This document shows positions 1 to 8,552 of a DNA stretch of 51,896 nucleotides, piece by piece (position 1 is the stretch's first letter; the number at the start of each line of letters is the position of its first letter). Under the pieces are notes generated by a model that was given only the letters and a program-made list of their open reading frames with translations, was not told where the DNA came from and did no database searches. This DNA is from Candidatus Contendibacter sp. GTDB taxonomy: Bacteria > Pseudomonadota > Gammaproteobacteria > Competibacterales > Competibacteraceae. The stretch spans positions 1 to 51,896 of the forward strand of contig JARSSP010000067.1 in assembly GCA_029624675.1 (NCBI GenBank). The letters run 5' to 3'. A program made the translations under genes and the position numbers.

Positions 1-62
1 TGTCGCAAACAGCCGCTTAACGAATAGTGACAGGTGTTCTGACAAAGTAGAATTAAGCATAC

Positions 63-94
63 AAAAGCCCCTCGGCCGCGAGCGGGAGAGGGGC
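63..94 (-). terminator. Probable intrinsic terminator after the DUF2934-repeat gene
   Basis: A 7-bp GC stem (67-73 with 88-94) is followed, in the minus direction, by TTTT (63-66). It lies about 80 bp past the stop of the minus-strand gene at 178. Stem and U-run geometry is seen directly; function is inferred. Confidence 0.5.
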
Positions 95-177
95 AGGATT
101 GTTTTTCAAGCAGTTGGCTTGACAGAAGCGTGCAAAAAGGCCTCTTAACCCGTCAGGTTTCGATCTTGATCGCTCGA

Positions 178-927
178 CTAACTCGCCCCAGCAATTTGCC
201 GCAGAAATTCGGTCTCTGCCGCCAGCCAATACTGGAGAGTATCGCCGTAAGGCCTTCCCGCATTCTCCCACAGTTGATAAGCGCGCAATCGAATACCCGT
301 GAGGTGGCTTTCTTCCGAAAAACTCTCTAGTGTTGCCCGAAAGCGTTCAGCGACATCGCGAGCTGTTTCGACCTGCTTCAATGCAGCGTTGAGTATCGTG
401 AGGATGTGTTGCTCTGCGGCGACCCAAAACCCTTCGGATAAGCCAGCCGGGGATCCCGCGCCCATCCACATGAGTTCCGCCAGCCTTTTTACCCGCAACA
501 TGTAGGCATTCACGGAAAGGGTATCGACAAGCTTCGATAATACGTCCGAAGAAGCGGCTGCATGGGGTTTCACGGCCACATTTACGCTCAGTAACAACCG
601 TTCCGCCGCAAGCCATTGATCGAGGGCCATCTCGTAAGGTTGTCCCGCCCAATCCCACATCTTGAGGGCAGTATCTTCTATCAGTTTGCGCGTGTTACCC
701 CAGATCTTGTGTTCCGTATCGAGCCAAATTTCAATATCGCGATTTTCCGGTGCTCCCATTAGCTGCCATTGGAAAAGCGCCACTCTTCTCATCGTTTCGA
801 ATGGGACAAAACCCGTTTCGGTAGCGGCACATTTGAATTCATTCATAAATTTTCGGACACTATCCACAGTTCTAAGGCCATCCTCGACCCGCTTTTTCCG
901 CGATTCAGGCTTTTCGTTGTTCGCCAT
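178..927 (-). CDS. Four-repeat DUF2934-like protein of unknown function
   Basis: A 249-residue protein that looks soluble, with no signal peptide. It carries four copies of a roughly 30-residue motif at about residues 46-74, 86-113, 146-176 and 212-242. Each copy has the pattern of an aliphatic/aromatic helix, a short turn with G-x-P, then W-[LV]-x-[AT]-E. The fourth (RAYQLWENAGRPYGD then YWLAAE) is closest to DUF2934, which is usually found as a single short copy. The N-terminal 30 residues are basic. The start at 927 is preceded by GAGGATAAG on the minus strand. No biochemical role is known for DUF2934, so none is assigned. A terminator-like hairpin follows. Base composition is more AT-rich than in most of the window, suggesting an accessory gene. 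Confidence 0.7.
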   Translation of the reverse strand: MANNEKPESRKKRVEDGLRTVDSVRKFMNEFKCAATETGFVPFETMRRVALFQWQLMGAPENRDIEIWLDTEHKIWGNTRKLIEDTALKMWDWAGQPYEMALDQWLAAERLLLSVNVAVKPHAAASSDVLSKLVDTLSVNAYMLRVKRLAELMWMGAGSPAGLSEGFWVAAEQHILTILNAALKQVETARDVAERFRATLESFSEESHLTGIRLRAYQLWENAGRPYGDTLQYWLAAETEFLRQIAGAS

Positions 928-1083
928 TTGCTTATCTTATCCTCGTTTCGTAAATTAGATGCTGGAGAGTCCAGGGTCATTCGCTAAATATATAGCTGCA
1001 CTAATAGCTTATGAAGCAGGCCGGTTTTCGCTCCTCGGGCGATGCGTGGGCCGACACCACCACCCCGCACGGACGGTTAAGGC

Positions 1084-1473
1084 TTATTTGGGTCCCACGT
1101 TCGATCCAAAATAGTATCCTAAGACCAAAGCCAGAAAGGGCGAGAGCACCTTGACAACCTCGAAAAGGTAACCGATTCGTTTCTCTTCAAGCTCTAAGAA
1201 TGGTGCTACGCAAATAGCCACCGAGACGAGAAAAATCAAAACCATAAACGAAACCACGAAGGTTATCGTCACATTATCCCTGACTTTGGACTCTGCCTGG
1301 CTTCGCCGGATATCTTCCTCCGCTCGGGCCACTTTAATACGTCTATCGGAGTCGTCGCGTAGTGGCTCTACGCTTTTTTTAGCCGCATCGACTTGGCCAA
1401 GACCCTGTTCTGCACGCTGCTTTCGAGAGGCAACCTCCTGATTCACTTGGTCAGGCGTCCCCTTAGGGCACAT
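1084..1473 (-). CDS. Small membrane protein with N-terminal coiled coil
   Basis: A 129-residue protein of no family I recognise. Residues 10-65 are highly charged and probably form an amphipathic coiled coil. Two strong transmembrane segments follow, at about 69-92 and 102-123, with a short ELEEKR loop between them and a GYYFGSNVG end. It starts 12 bp after the stop of the upstream minus-strand gene (1486-1785), so the two are probably co-transcribed. AAGGCG upstream of the ATG can serve as ribosome binding site. The layout of cytoplasmic helix plus membrane hairpin suggests an anchored scaffold or toxin-like membrane protein, but nothing in the sequence decides this. Confidence 0.6.
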   Translation of the reverse strand: MCPKGTPDQVNQEVASRKQRAEQGLGQVDAAKKSVEPLRDDSDRRIKVARAEEDIRRSQAESKVRDNVTITFVVSFMVLIFLVSVAICVAPFLELEEKRIGYLFEVVKVLSPFLALVLGYYFGSNVGPK

Positions 1474-1485
1474 ATGGGCAGCGCC

Positions 1486-1785
1486 TTATTTTTTGGGTTC
1501 CCGCAACAATTCGAGAAGTCCGTCTCCCGTATCTTGGGTCACTTGGGTCAGCTTTTCGCCCATCGAAAGAAGTTCGTCCATTATGTCCTCTAGGCGATTT
1601 TTCAGATCCGAATTTTGCGGCGGTTTCTCTGCGATCTCAGCAAGCTTGGGAACAAGCTCAAAAATCTTTTCTGAAACATCAAGCTGAGCATTGATGTTGT
1701 TTTTGAGCCGCGCGATGCTCAAAACCTTGCCTGTTGAGCGCCCAGTCGGACTCTGTTGGGTCGATTCTACCATCGTCATTGCCAT
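1486..1785 (-). CDS. Small helical protein, unknown function
   Basis: A 99-residue protein rich in Glu, Lys and Leu with no membrane segment. Residues 25-95 are predicted by eye to be mostly helical with heptad-like leucines, and the first 20 residues are polar and Ser/Thr-rich. GGAG lies 8 bases before the ATG on the minus strand; two further in-frame ATGs (codons 3 and 5) are alternative starts. It is immediately upstream of, and probably translated with, the membrane protein at 1084-1473. The pair has no recognised relatives here. The 125-bp MITE lies just upstream of this gene. Confidence 0.55.
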   Translation of the reverse strand: MAMTMVESTQQSPTGRSTGKVLSIARLKNNINAQLDVSEKIFELVPKLAEIAEKPPQNSDLKNRLEDIMDELLSMGEKLTQVTQDTGDGLLELLREPKK

Positions 1786-1896
1786 CGTTCGACTCCACGC
1801 CAGATTTGGCTTGTCTTAACTCAGTGTCGTTGCATCTTGCCAAACGTTCTTGTAGTCCCGCCGTGGCCCCTTGTCAAGGCTCCGGAAGGTTGGGAG

Positions 1897-2021
1897 CAGG
1901 GCAATCGCGCTATGTCAACATAACGCATTGATCCAACTGGATATTAGTCTGCTGATACGGCATGCTTATTCTCTACAACTAATTGATAAATATTAGGAAA
2001 AAGCGTAGCGCGATTGCCCTG
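1897..2021. mobile_element. 125-bp MITE with 16-bp inverted ends and 9-bp target duplication
   Basis: The ends are perfect 16-bp inverted repeats: CAGGGCAATCGCGCTA at 1897-1912 and its complement at 2006-2021. They are flanked directly by an exact 9-bp direct repeat, GGTTGGGAG, at 1888-1896 and 2022-2030. The 93-bp interior is AT-rich and has no ORF. Inverted ends with an abutting target duplication are direct evidence of transposition. From memory, ends starting CAGGG and 8-10 bp duplications fit the ISAs1 family, so an ISAs1-family transposase probably moved it. A decayed ISAs1-type transposase tail lies at the other end of this window (51572-51721), but its own ends are not visible for comparison. 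Confidence 0.85.
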
Positions 2022-2145
2022 GGTTGGGAGGTATCGCTATGGATGGTGGGCTTGGCTACCGTCTTGTCGACACCTATCGCAGTCTTTCGGCCAGCGGGAA
2101 TTTGCCCGCCGCGCCGAACGGGATTAGATTGACGCCTTTCCGATC

Positions 2146-2508
2146 ATGGCTCGACCGTCAATGTCCAAAATCACCAAGAGCATTTACCGCGTCCTATTCG
2201 TCAACCAGGGCAAGCTGTACGAACTTTATGCCCGGGAGATTTATCAAGGTGAGTTGTACGGTTTCATCGAAGTCGAGGAACTGATCTTCGGCGAACGTTC
2301 GGGCGTGCTGATCAACCCGGCCGAGGAGAAGTTGCAAAACGAGTTCGCCGGCGTGAAGCGCACGTTCGTGCCCCTGCACTCCGTGGTGCGGATCGACGAG
2401 GTGGAACGGGAAGGCGTCAGCAAGGTTCGGCCGGTGGAGGGTGGCGACAACGTGACGCCGTTTCCGCAGCCGGCGTTTCCGTCCGGCGGCGGGCGCGGCA
2501 AGGATTGA
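2146..2508 (+). CDS. DUF1820 family protein
   Basis: A 120-residue protein matching the DUF1820 family of proteobacteria. Conserved stretches are YRVLFVNQGKLYELYARE, FIEVEEL.FGERSGV, and PLHSVVRIDEVEREG near residue 85. Function is unknown; the family is small, cytosolic and common in gammaproteobacteria. The Pro/Gly-rich tail (100-120) is variable. The start is uncertain: ATG 2146 or ATG 2161 (codon 6), neither with a good ribosome binding site. Its stop overlaps a possible TTG of the next gene, but that gene's better start is 2544. Confidence 0.8.
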   Translation: MARPSMSKITKSIYRVLFVNQGKLYELYAREIYQGELYGFIEVEELIFGERSGVLINPAEEKLQNEFAGVKRTFVPLHSVVRIDEVEREGVSKVRPVEGGDNVTPFPQPAFPSGGGRGKD

Positions 2509-2543
2509 GTGGTCGGGTTGACGATTTTCCAGGGGGTGCGACA

Positions 2544-2735
2544 GTGGAAACGGCGGCGTGGTGGGAAATCCTGCTGGGCGGATTGGCGGCGGTGCTGGTG
2601 ATCCTGTGGTTTCGACCGGGCCTCAAGGCGGCGGCCGAACGAAGCCGGGCCGCTCCGAAGGATTGGCCGGCGGCGCTGGTTCCGCTGGGACTGGTGGCGC
2701 TGTTCGTGCTGCTATTGATTTGGATGTTGCGCTGA
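2544..2735 (+). CDS. Small two-helix membrane protein
   Basis: A 63-residue protein from GTG 2544, chosen because AGGGGG (2531-2536) sits 7 bases before it; an upstream in-frame TTG at 2505 overlaps the DUF1820 stop and has no such site. Two membrane segments are visible (about residues 5-22 and 43-61), separated by a basic loop (RPGLKAAAERSRAAPKDWP). It lies 35 bp after the DUF1820 gene on the same strand and probably shares its transcript. It converges on phoU. No family recognised. Confidence 0.6.
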   Translation: METAAWWEILLGGLAAVLVILWFRPGLKAAAERSRAAPKDWPAALVPLGLVALFVLLLIWMLR

Positions 2736-2780
2736 GTACGGCTTTGCGCGACAAGGTGTCCGTTGCGGCGCGTCGACCGC

Positions 2781-3524
2781 TTACTCTTCCGACGCCGCTC
2801 GCGCCGATCCGCTCGTGTTCGTGTCCATGTCGATGTTGCGGCGTCGTTGGATATTTTTGCCCTCGACCAGATAGACGATGTGCTCGGCGATGTTTTTGCA
2901 ATGGTCGCCAATCCGCTCCAGCGCCTTGACGATGAAGACCACGTTGATCGCGTGCCCGATGGTGCGCGAGTCCTCCATCATGTAAGTGATCAGCCGCCGC
3001 AGCGCCGACTGGAATTCCTGATCCAGTTCGTCGTCGCTGTGGATGATGGTCAGCGCTTTTTCCACATCCAGGCGGGCGAGGGCATCAAGGCTGTCGTGCA
3101 GCATTCCAGCCGCTAGTTCGGCCATCGGCGTCACGTCGCGTAACAACTTGGCGCTGGGCGGGCTACTGACGCCGTCGTAAATCTGAATGGCCATCCGGGC
3201 GATTTTCTTGGCGCCGTCGCCGATCCGTTCCAGATCGGTCACGGTGTTGGCCAACGACATGATCATCCGCAGATCGCCGCCGACCGGCTGGCGCAGGGCG
3301 ATCAGGCTGACGCAATCCTCGTCGGCCTTGAGTTGCATGCCGTTGATCAATCGGTCGCGCGCGATCACCTCGCGGGCGGCGGCCATGTCTTCCTCGTCCA
3401 GCGCCGCGATGGCGCGCTTGATCTGATCCTCGGCCAGCCCGCCCATTTCCAGTACCAGATTGCGCAGATTGGCGAGCTGTATATCGAATTGCTTGACGGT
3501 GTGGGCGTCCTGACTGATAGCCAT
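2781..3524 (-). CDS. phoU: Phosphate uptake regulator PhoU
   Basis: A 247-residue PhoU with two repeated three-helix bundles, each with an E/D-x-x-x-D metal-binding pattern (for example near NTVTDLERIGDGAKKIARM and VKALERIGDHCKNIAEHIVY). PhoU links the PstSCAB transporter to the PhoR kinase and dampens phosphate uptake when phosphate is plentiful. The start at 3524 has GGAG about 10 bases upstream; a longer ORF reaching 3551 lacks this and adds nine residues not typical of the family. It is last in the minus-strand order pstS-pstC-pstA-pstB-phoU. No phoBR pair is in the window. Confidence 0.95.
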   Translation of the reverse strand: MAISQDAHTVKQFDIQLANLRNLVLEMGGLAEDQIKRAIAALDEEDMAAAREVIARDRLINGMQLKADEDCVSLIALRQPVGGDLRMIMSLANTVTDLERIGDGAKKIARMAIQIYDGVSSPPSAKLLRDVTPMAELAAGMLHDSLDALARLDVEKALTIIHSDDELDQEFQSALRRLITYMMEDSRTIGHAINVVFIVKALERIGDHCKNIAEHIVYLVEGKNIQRRRNIDMDTNTSGSARAASEE

Positions 3525-3564
3525 GGGTAGAGTGCTCCCGACGGATCGCAAGTAGAGGGCGGAA

Positions 3565-4455
3565 TCAACCGAAGCGACCGGTGATGTAATCCTCGGTCAG
3601 CTTATGCTTGGGATTGGTGAAAATCTGGTCGGTTTCCCCAACCTCGATCAGATCGCCCAAATGGAAATAGGCGGTGCGCTGGGACACGCGGGCCGCTTGT
3701 TGCATCGAGTGAGTGACAATGATGATGGTGTAGTTCTCCCGCAGTTCATCGATCAATTCCTCGATCTTGGCGGTGGCGATGGGGTCAAGCGCCGAGCAGG
3801 GTTCGTCCATCAGGATCACCTCGGGATTGACCGCGATGGCCCGGGCGATGCACAGCCGCTGTTGCTGGCCGCCGGACAGGCTGGTGCCCGGCTCGTTCAT
3901 CCGTTTCTCCACCTCCTTGATCAGGCCCGCCCGTTCCAGGCTGTCGCGCACCAGGTCGTCCAGTTCGGCCTTGGTGTTGACCATGCCGTGAATGCGCGGT
4001 CCGTAGGCGACATTTTCGTAGATGGATTTGGGAAACGGGTTGGGTTTTTGGAACACCATGCCAACTCGGGCGCGCAGTTGGACCACGTCGACGCTTTTAT
4101 CGTAGATGTCGTCCTCGTCCAATTTAATCTGCCCGGTGATGCGGCAGATGGAGATGGTGTCGTTCATCCGATTTAGGCAGCGCAGGAAGGTGGATTTGCC
4201 ACAGCCGGACGGGCCGATGAAAGCGATCACCTCGTTGGCGCCAATGTCGAGACCCACGTTCTTGATCGCGTGCTTCTCGCCGTAATAAACGTTGACGCCG
4301 CGACAGACCATTTTCGGATGGTCCACCGTGATCTTGCCGACGGTTTGCCGGTTGTCGTAATCGGTCACTTCGACGCTGGACTGCTTGCGGGGCGCGGTAT
4401 TGAGGTCGAGCGCCTGGTCCAGAGCGACCTTGGTTTCGAGGGCGGTCGTGCTCAT
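3565..4455 (-). CDS. pstB: Phosphate ABC transporter ATP-binding protein PstB
   Basis: A 296-residue ATPase that powers high-affinity phosphate import through PstC/PstA. It has Walker [10 protein letters not shown], a Q-loop (VFQKPNPFP), the signature [14 protein letters not shown], Walker B VILMDEP with SALDP after it, and the switch His in IIIVTHSM. The roughly 45-residue N-terminal extension before the core is longer than in E. coli PstB and rich in polar residues. It lies between pstA and phoU with short gaps, consistent with one operon. Confidence 0.96.
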   Translation of the reverse strand: MSTTALETKVALDQALDLNTAPRKQSSVEVTDYDNRQTVGKITVDHPKMVCRGVNVYYGEKHAIKNVGLDIGANEVIAFIGPSGCGKSTFLRCLNRMNDTISICRITGQIKLDEDDIYDKSVDVVQLRARVGMVFQKPNPFPKSIYENVAYGPRIHGMVNTKAELDDLVRDSLERAGLIKEVEKRMNEPGTSLSGGQQQRLCIARAIAVNPEVILMDEPCSALDPIATAKIEELIDELRENYTIIIVTHSMQQAARVSQRTAYFHLGDLIEVGETDQIFTNPKHKLTEDYITGRFG

Positions 4456-4503
4456 GAGGGCGATAATCCTTGGTTTTTGAGAGTGGGCGAGTGGGTTTGA
4501 AGC

Positions 4504-5820
4504 TTACCAGCGCCGCTCGAAGCGTTTGCGCAGCAAAATCGCCAGGCCATTCATCAGGATCATGAACGCCAGCAGCACCATGATCGCGGCCGAGGTTCGT
4601 TCCACGAACGCCCGTTCCGGCAGGTCGGACCACAGATAAATCTGCACCGGCAGCACCGTCGATGGGTCCATCAAGCCCTTGGGCACGTCCACGATGAAGG
4701 CGACCATGCCGATCATCAGCAGCGGCGCCGATTCGCCCAGGGCGCGGGCCATGCCGATGATCGAGCCGGTCAACATGCCGGGCATGGCCAGCGGCAGCAC
4801 GTGATGCCCCACCATTTGCAGCTTGGACGCGCCCATGCCCAAGGCGGCTTCGCGGATGGAAGGCGGCACCGAGGTCAGGGCGGCCCGGCCGGCGATGATG
4901 ATGACCGGGAGCGTCATCAGGCTCAGTACCAGCCCGCCGACCAGCGGCGCGGAGCGGGGCAGGCCGAAGAAGTTGATGAACACCGCCAGCCCCAGCAGGC
5001 CGAACACGATGGACGGCACCGCCGCCAGGTTGTTGATGTTGACCTCGATCAGATCGGTCCAGCGGTTTTTCGGGGCGAACTCCTCCAGATACACCGCCGT
5101 GGCCACGCCGATCGGGAACGACAGCAGGAAGGTGACCAGCAGGGTGAAGAATGATCCCATCAGCGCGCCGCGAATACCAGCCTGTTCCGGCTCGCGGGAA
5201 TCGCCACTGGTGAACAGGATGGTGTTGAACTGCTTCTCGATCTTGCCGGCGGCTTGCAGCTTGTCGACCCATTCGATCTGGTTATCCTTGATCGGCCGTT
5301 CCGATTCATCGAGCGTGCGGTCGATGTTGCCCTTGAGCAAAGTGTCCACCGAGGCCGAGGCGAGCAGCCAGACTTCCTGGCTGGCGCCGATCAGGGCCGG
5401 GTTTTGCAGGACTCGATCTTGCAGTTCGTGCGCCGCGTCGGAACTGACCAGGCCGTATAAGGCCCGCAGTTCCAGCCGGCCCTGCACGGTGGGGAACAGT
5501 TGGCGCATCCCGGCGCGAACCAGCCCGGCGTAATCGGCGGTTTCGATGGCCTGGGGGTCGCGGTTGCCCTGGGGATCGATCACGGTGGCGTCGAAGGTGA
5601 TCGGCACCTGGATGTAGGTTTGCCAGAACGCGGGATAGCCCTTGCCGATGATATTGGCGAACATCAGCACCACGAAGGTCAAGCCCAGCGTAATGGCGAT
5701 CAGGCCGTACCAGCGAAAACGCCGCTCGGCGGCGTGCCGGCGCGCGAGGCCGGCGTTGACGATGGTCTTGATGTCCCGGCTGGGGATCTTCGTTGGGGGG
5801 GAAGCGGTCGGCTTATTCAT
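4504..5820 (-). CDS. pstA: Phosphate ABC transporter permease PstA, long form
   Basis: A 438-residue inner-membrane permease, well above the roughly 300 residues of E. coli PstA. After the first transmembrane segment (about 37-58) there is a periplasmic insert of about 165 residues (60-225), like the N-terminal region known in long PstA proteins (DUF3333). The ABC permease core follows, with the EAALGMGASKLQMVGHHVLPLAMPG coupling loop near residue 325. The start overlaps the pstC stop by 8 bases, indicating translational coupling. It forms the channel with PstC. Confidence 0.94.
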   Translation of the reverse strand: MNKPTASPPTKIPSRDIKTIVNAGLARRHAAERRFRWYGLIAITLGLTFVVLMFANIIGKGYPAFWQTYIQVPITFDATVIDPQGNRDPQAIETADYAGLVRAGMRQLFPTVQGRLELRALYGLVSSDAAHELQDRVLQNPALIGASQEVWLLASASVDTLLKGNIDRTLDESERPIKDNQIEWVDKLQAAGKIEKQFNTILFTSGDSREPEQAGIRGALMGSFFTLLVTFLLSFPIGVATAVYLEEFAPKNRWTDLIEVNINNLAAVPSIVFGLLGLAVFINFFGLPRSAPLVGGLVLSLMTLPVIIIAGRAALTSVPPSIREAALGMGASKLQMVGHHVLPLAMPGMLTGSIIGMARALGESAPLLMIGMVAFIVDVPKGLMDPSTVLPVQIYLWSDLPERAFVERTSAAIMVLLAFMILMNGLAILLRKRFERRW

Positions 5821-7192
5821 ACTGCTCCCGATACTTGCGCACCACGCGCAGGGCGATGATATTGAGGATCAAGGTGACCACGAACAGCACCAGGCCGAGG
5901 GCGAAGGCCGCCAGGGTTTTGGGACTGTCGAACTCCTGATCGCCGGTCAGCAGGGTGACGATCTGCACCGTGACGGTGGTCACCGCCGCCAGGGGATTGG
6001 CGGTCAGGTTGGCCGACAGCCCGGCGGCCATCACCACGATCATGGTTTCGCCGATGGCGCGAGACACGGCCAGCAGGATGCTGCCGACGATGCCGGGCAG
6101 GGCGGCGGGCAGCAGCACCCGGGTGATGGTTTCCGACTTGGTGGCGCCCAGGGCGTAGGAGCCGTCGCGCATCGATTGCGGCACCGCGTTGATCACGTCG
6201 TCCGACAGCGAGGAGACGAAGGGAATGATCATGATGCCCATCACCAGGCCAGCGGCCAGGGCGCTTTCCGAGGCGACGTGCAAACCCAGGGCCGCGCCGA
6301 GTTCGCGGATCAGCGGCGCCACGGTCAGGGCGGCGAAGAAGCCGTAGACCACGGTGGGGATGCCGGCCAGGACTTCCAGGGCGGGTTTGGCGACGGCGCG
6401 GAACCTGGGAGTAGCGTATTCGGACAGGTACAGCGCCGACATCAGGCCGATGGGCACGGCGACCAGCATGGCGATGCCGGAAATCAGCAGGGTGCCGGCG
6501 AATAGCGGCACCGCGCCGAACGCGCCGGAAGAACCGACCTGGTCGGCGCGTAGGGCGGTTTGCGGGCTCCACTGCAAGCCGAACAGGAACTCGGTGATGG
6601 GAATCTGGCGGAAAAACAGGAGGGATTCGAACACGACCGACAGCACGATGCCGACGGTGGTGAAAATGGCGACGGTCGAACTGACGATCAGGAACAAGTT
6701 CACCACCTGTTCGACCCGGTTGCGGGCGCGCAGCGTCGGCGAAATCGTCCGCCAGGCATAAGTGACGCCGGCGATGGCGAGGGTCATGACCACGACCCAG
6801 AGCGACGCATTGCCGATCACCCGCAGGTTGCGATAGTGGTTGGCGGCTTCCAGCATGGCCGGATCGGGCGTGCTGGAGACGATGTTGCCGCCGACCAGGT
6901 TCTTAAGGTCGTTGACGATCAGGTTCAGCCGGTCCGGCGGCAGATTCCGCAGTTCCGGCGGCATTCCGGCCACCACCAGATCGATGATGACGCTCGGTTG
7001 CAACGTAGCCCAAAGCGCGAACACGATCAGCGCCGGCAGTCCGCACCACAGCGCCGTGTAGGAACCGTAGAAGCTGGGCAGGGAATGCAGGTTGCGGATA
7101 TGGCCGCCAGCGACCGCGAAGGCTCGCTTGCGGCCCATGTAATAGCCGCCGATGCTTAGCAGGAGCAGCGTCAACAGGAGGAAGGACTGCAT
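5813..7192 (-). CDS. pstC: Phosphate ABC transporter permease PstC, long form
   Basis: A 459-residue permease. It opens with two transmembrane segments (about 3-20 and 45-65), then a periplasmic stretch of about 75 residues, a third segment, and the permease core with YALGATKSETITRVLLPAALPGI as coupling loop. I start it at ATG 7192: the longer ORF from 7222 would begin inside the stable hairpin at 7214-7258, and 7192 gives a typical MQSFLLL start. It lies downstream of pstS, and its stop overlaps pstA. The extended N-terminus is shared with the long PstA, so both permeases belong to the same long-form subtype. Confidence 0.92.
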   Translation of the reverse strand: MQSFLLLTLLLLSIGGYYMGRKRAFAVAGGHIRNLHSLPSFYGSYTALWCGLPALIVFALWATLQPSVIIDLVVAGMPPELRNLPPDRLNLIVNDLKNLVGGNIVSSTPDPAMLEAANHYRNLRVIGNASLWVVVMTLAIAGVTYAWRTISPTLRARNRVEQVVNLFLIVSSTVAIFTTVGIVLSVVFESLLFFRQIPITEFLFGLQWSPQTALRADQVGSSGAFGAVPLFAGTLLISGIAMLVAVPIGLMSALYLSEYATPRFRAVAKPALEVLAGIPTVVYGFFAALTVAPLIRELGAALGLHVASESALAAGLVMGIMIIPFVSSLSDDVINAVPQSMRDGSYALGATKSETITRVLLPAALPGIVGSILLAVSRAIGETMIVVMAAGLSANLTANPLAAVTTVTVQIVTLLTGDQEFDSPKTLAAFALGLVLFVVTLILNIIALRVVRKYREQYE

Positions 7193-7213
7193 GATGTCAC
7201 CGACAGAACGCCG

Positions 7214-7258
7214 AAACGCCACCCACGGCTAAACACAGTCTAGCCGAGGGCGGCGTTT
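7214..7258 (-). promoter_or_regulatory. Stable intercistronic hairpin between pstS and pstC
   Basis: Arms 7214-7231 and 7241-7258 pair over 18 positions with a single mismatch (25/47) and one G-U pair in the minus-strand RNA, around a 9-base loop. It lies 14 bp past the pstS stop. There is only a short T-run after it, so complete termination is unlikely. Partial termination or protection of the upstream mRNA 3' end would leave more PstS than permease, as the stoichiometry of binding-protein transporters requires. Structure is seen; role is inferred. Confidence 0.7.
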
Positions 7259-7272
7259 TGGAGGACATCCCG

Positions 7273-8316
7273 TTATGGGGCCAGGGTCTTGAGGCTGTTG
7301 GCGTCGGCCGCGACCTGCTTGCGCTTGGCGCTCGGCAGGGGGATCAAGCCTTTCTTGCCGAGATAGCCTTCGTCGCCCACCGCCTTCTCGCTGGTGAACT
7401 CGGCGATGAACTCCTTGATGCCGGGAATCACGCCGACGTGGGCTTTCTTGATGTAGATGAACAGGGGACGCGAGATGGGATACTTGCCGTCGGCGATGTT
7501 CTCGAAGGTCGGCGCGACGCCGTTGATGGTCTCGCCCTGGATCTTGTCGAGATTTTCCTCCATGAAACTGTAGCCGAAGATGCCCAGGGCGTTGGGGTTG
7601 GCGACCAGCTTGTTGACGATCAGATTATCGTTCTCGCCGGCCTCGATGTAGGCACCATCCTCGCGGATCGTCTGGCAAGCCGCCTTGGCCTTCTTCTCGT
7701 CGGCTTTTTCCAGTTCCTTGATCGCCGGGAATTCCTTGCAGCCGTGATCCATGACCAGTTCGACGAAGGCATCGCGGGTGCCGGAGGTCGGCGGTGGACC
7801 CAGCACCTCGATCCTGTTGGCCGGCAGGGTGGGGTTGACGTCCTTCCAGGTTTTCACGTTATTGGTCACCAGCTTGCCGGTGGCGGGGTCGGGAATTTCC
7901 TTGGCCAGGGCCAGCCAGAGGTCCTTGATGGTCAGCGGCATCGGCTTGGTCTTTTTGGAGGACGCGACCACGATCCCATCGAAGCCGATGTTGATCTCGA
8001 CGATTTCAGTGACGCCGTTCTTGGCGCAGGCTTCGACCTCGGACGCCTTGATCTTGCGGGAGGCGTTGCTGATGTCGGGGTGCTGGACGCCGACGCCGGC
8101 GCAGAACAGCTTGAAGCCGCCGCCCGTGCCGGTGGATTCAACCTTCGGGGTCTTGAAACGACTGCCCTTGCCAAACTGCTCGGCCACGGCCGTGGAGAAT
8201 GGGTAGACCGTGGACGAACCCACGATGCTGATATAGTCGCGGGCCGACTGAGCGTGGGCCGTCCCGGCCAGCAGGAGCGTCGTCGCCACGGCGAGGGCGA
8301 GTTTTTGCCTGATCAT
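7273..8316 (-). CDS. pstS: Periplasmic phosphate-binding protein PstS
   Basis: A 347-residue substrate-binding protein with a clear signal peptide (MIRQKLALAVATTLLLAGTA, cleavage probably after AHA, residue 22). The mature protein shows the PstS pattern: ISIVGSSTVYPFS near the start, STGTGGGFKLFC, and the phosphate-binding segment PPTSGTRDAFVE in the middle. It captures phosphate in the periplasm and delivers it to PstC/PstA. First gene of the minus-strand pst operon; GGAGG lies just upstream of the ATG. A PhoB-box-like sequence lies about 114 bp upstream. Confidence 0.95.
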   Translation of the reverse strand: MIRQKLALAVATTLLLAGTAHAQSARDYISIVGSSTVYPFSTAVAEQFGKGSRFKTPKVESTGTGGGFKLFCAGVGVQHPDISNASRKIKASEVEACAKNGVTEIVEINIGFDGIVVASSKKTKPMPLTIKDLWLALAKEIPDPATGKLVTNNVKTWKDVNPTLPANRIEVLGPPPTSGTRDAFVELVMDHGCKEFPAIKELEKADEKKAKAACQTIREDGAYIEAGENDNLIVNKLVANPNALGIFGYSFMEENLDKIQGETINGVAPTFENIADGKYPISRPLFIYIKKAHVGVIPGIKEFIAEFTSEKAVGDEGYLGKKGLIPLPSAKRKQVAADANSLKTLAP

Positions 8317-8429
8317 GAAAAACCTCCGACAAGTCTTTGTTATGAACCGGTAAAGTGCTAGAGCTCGCCTCCTCCCTAAGGACCGATGATAACCCTAGAT
8401 GGAAATTACTATGGAATGGCGATCTTTAT

Positions 8430-8447
8430 ATTTCATTTATATGTCAA
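8430..8447 (-). promoter_or_regulatory. Possible PhoB box upstream of pstS
   Basis: Minus-strand reading TTGACATATAAATGAAAT matches 12 of 18 positions of two tandem CTGTCAT-type half-sites with 11-bp spacing. The location (about 114 bp before the pstS start) and the AT-rich surroundings fit a PhoB-activated promoter. The match is imperfect. Confidence 0.4.
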
Positions 8448-8552
8448 TTTTATTGCAGTGCAAAATGGCTATGGCGTGATGCCGGTTCAAGACGTTGAAA
8501 TGAAGGGCCTTGCGATGAAATCCAAACGGTTGGCGAACGTTACGGGACAGCG

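Noticed and set aside
7258..8361. 367-codon plus-strand ORF opposite pstS
   Set aside because: PstS on the minus strand has a signal peptide and family motifs; the opposite frame has none.
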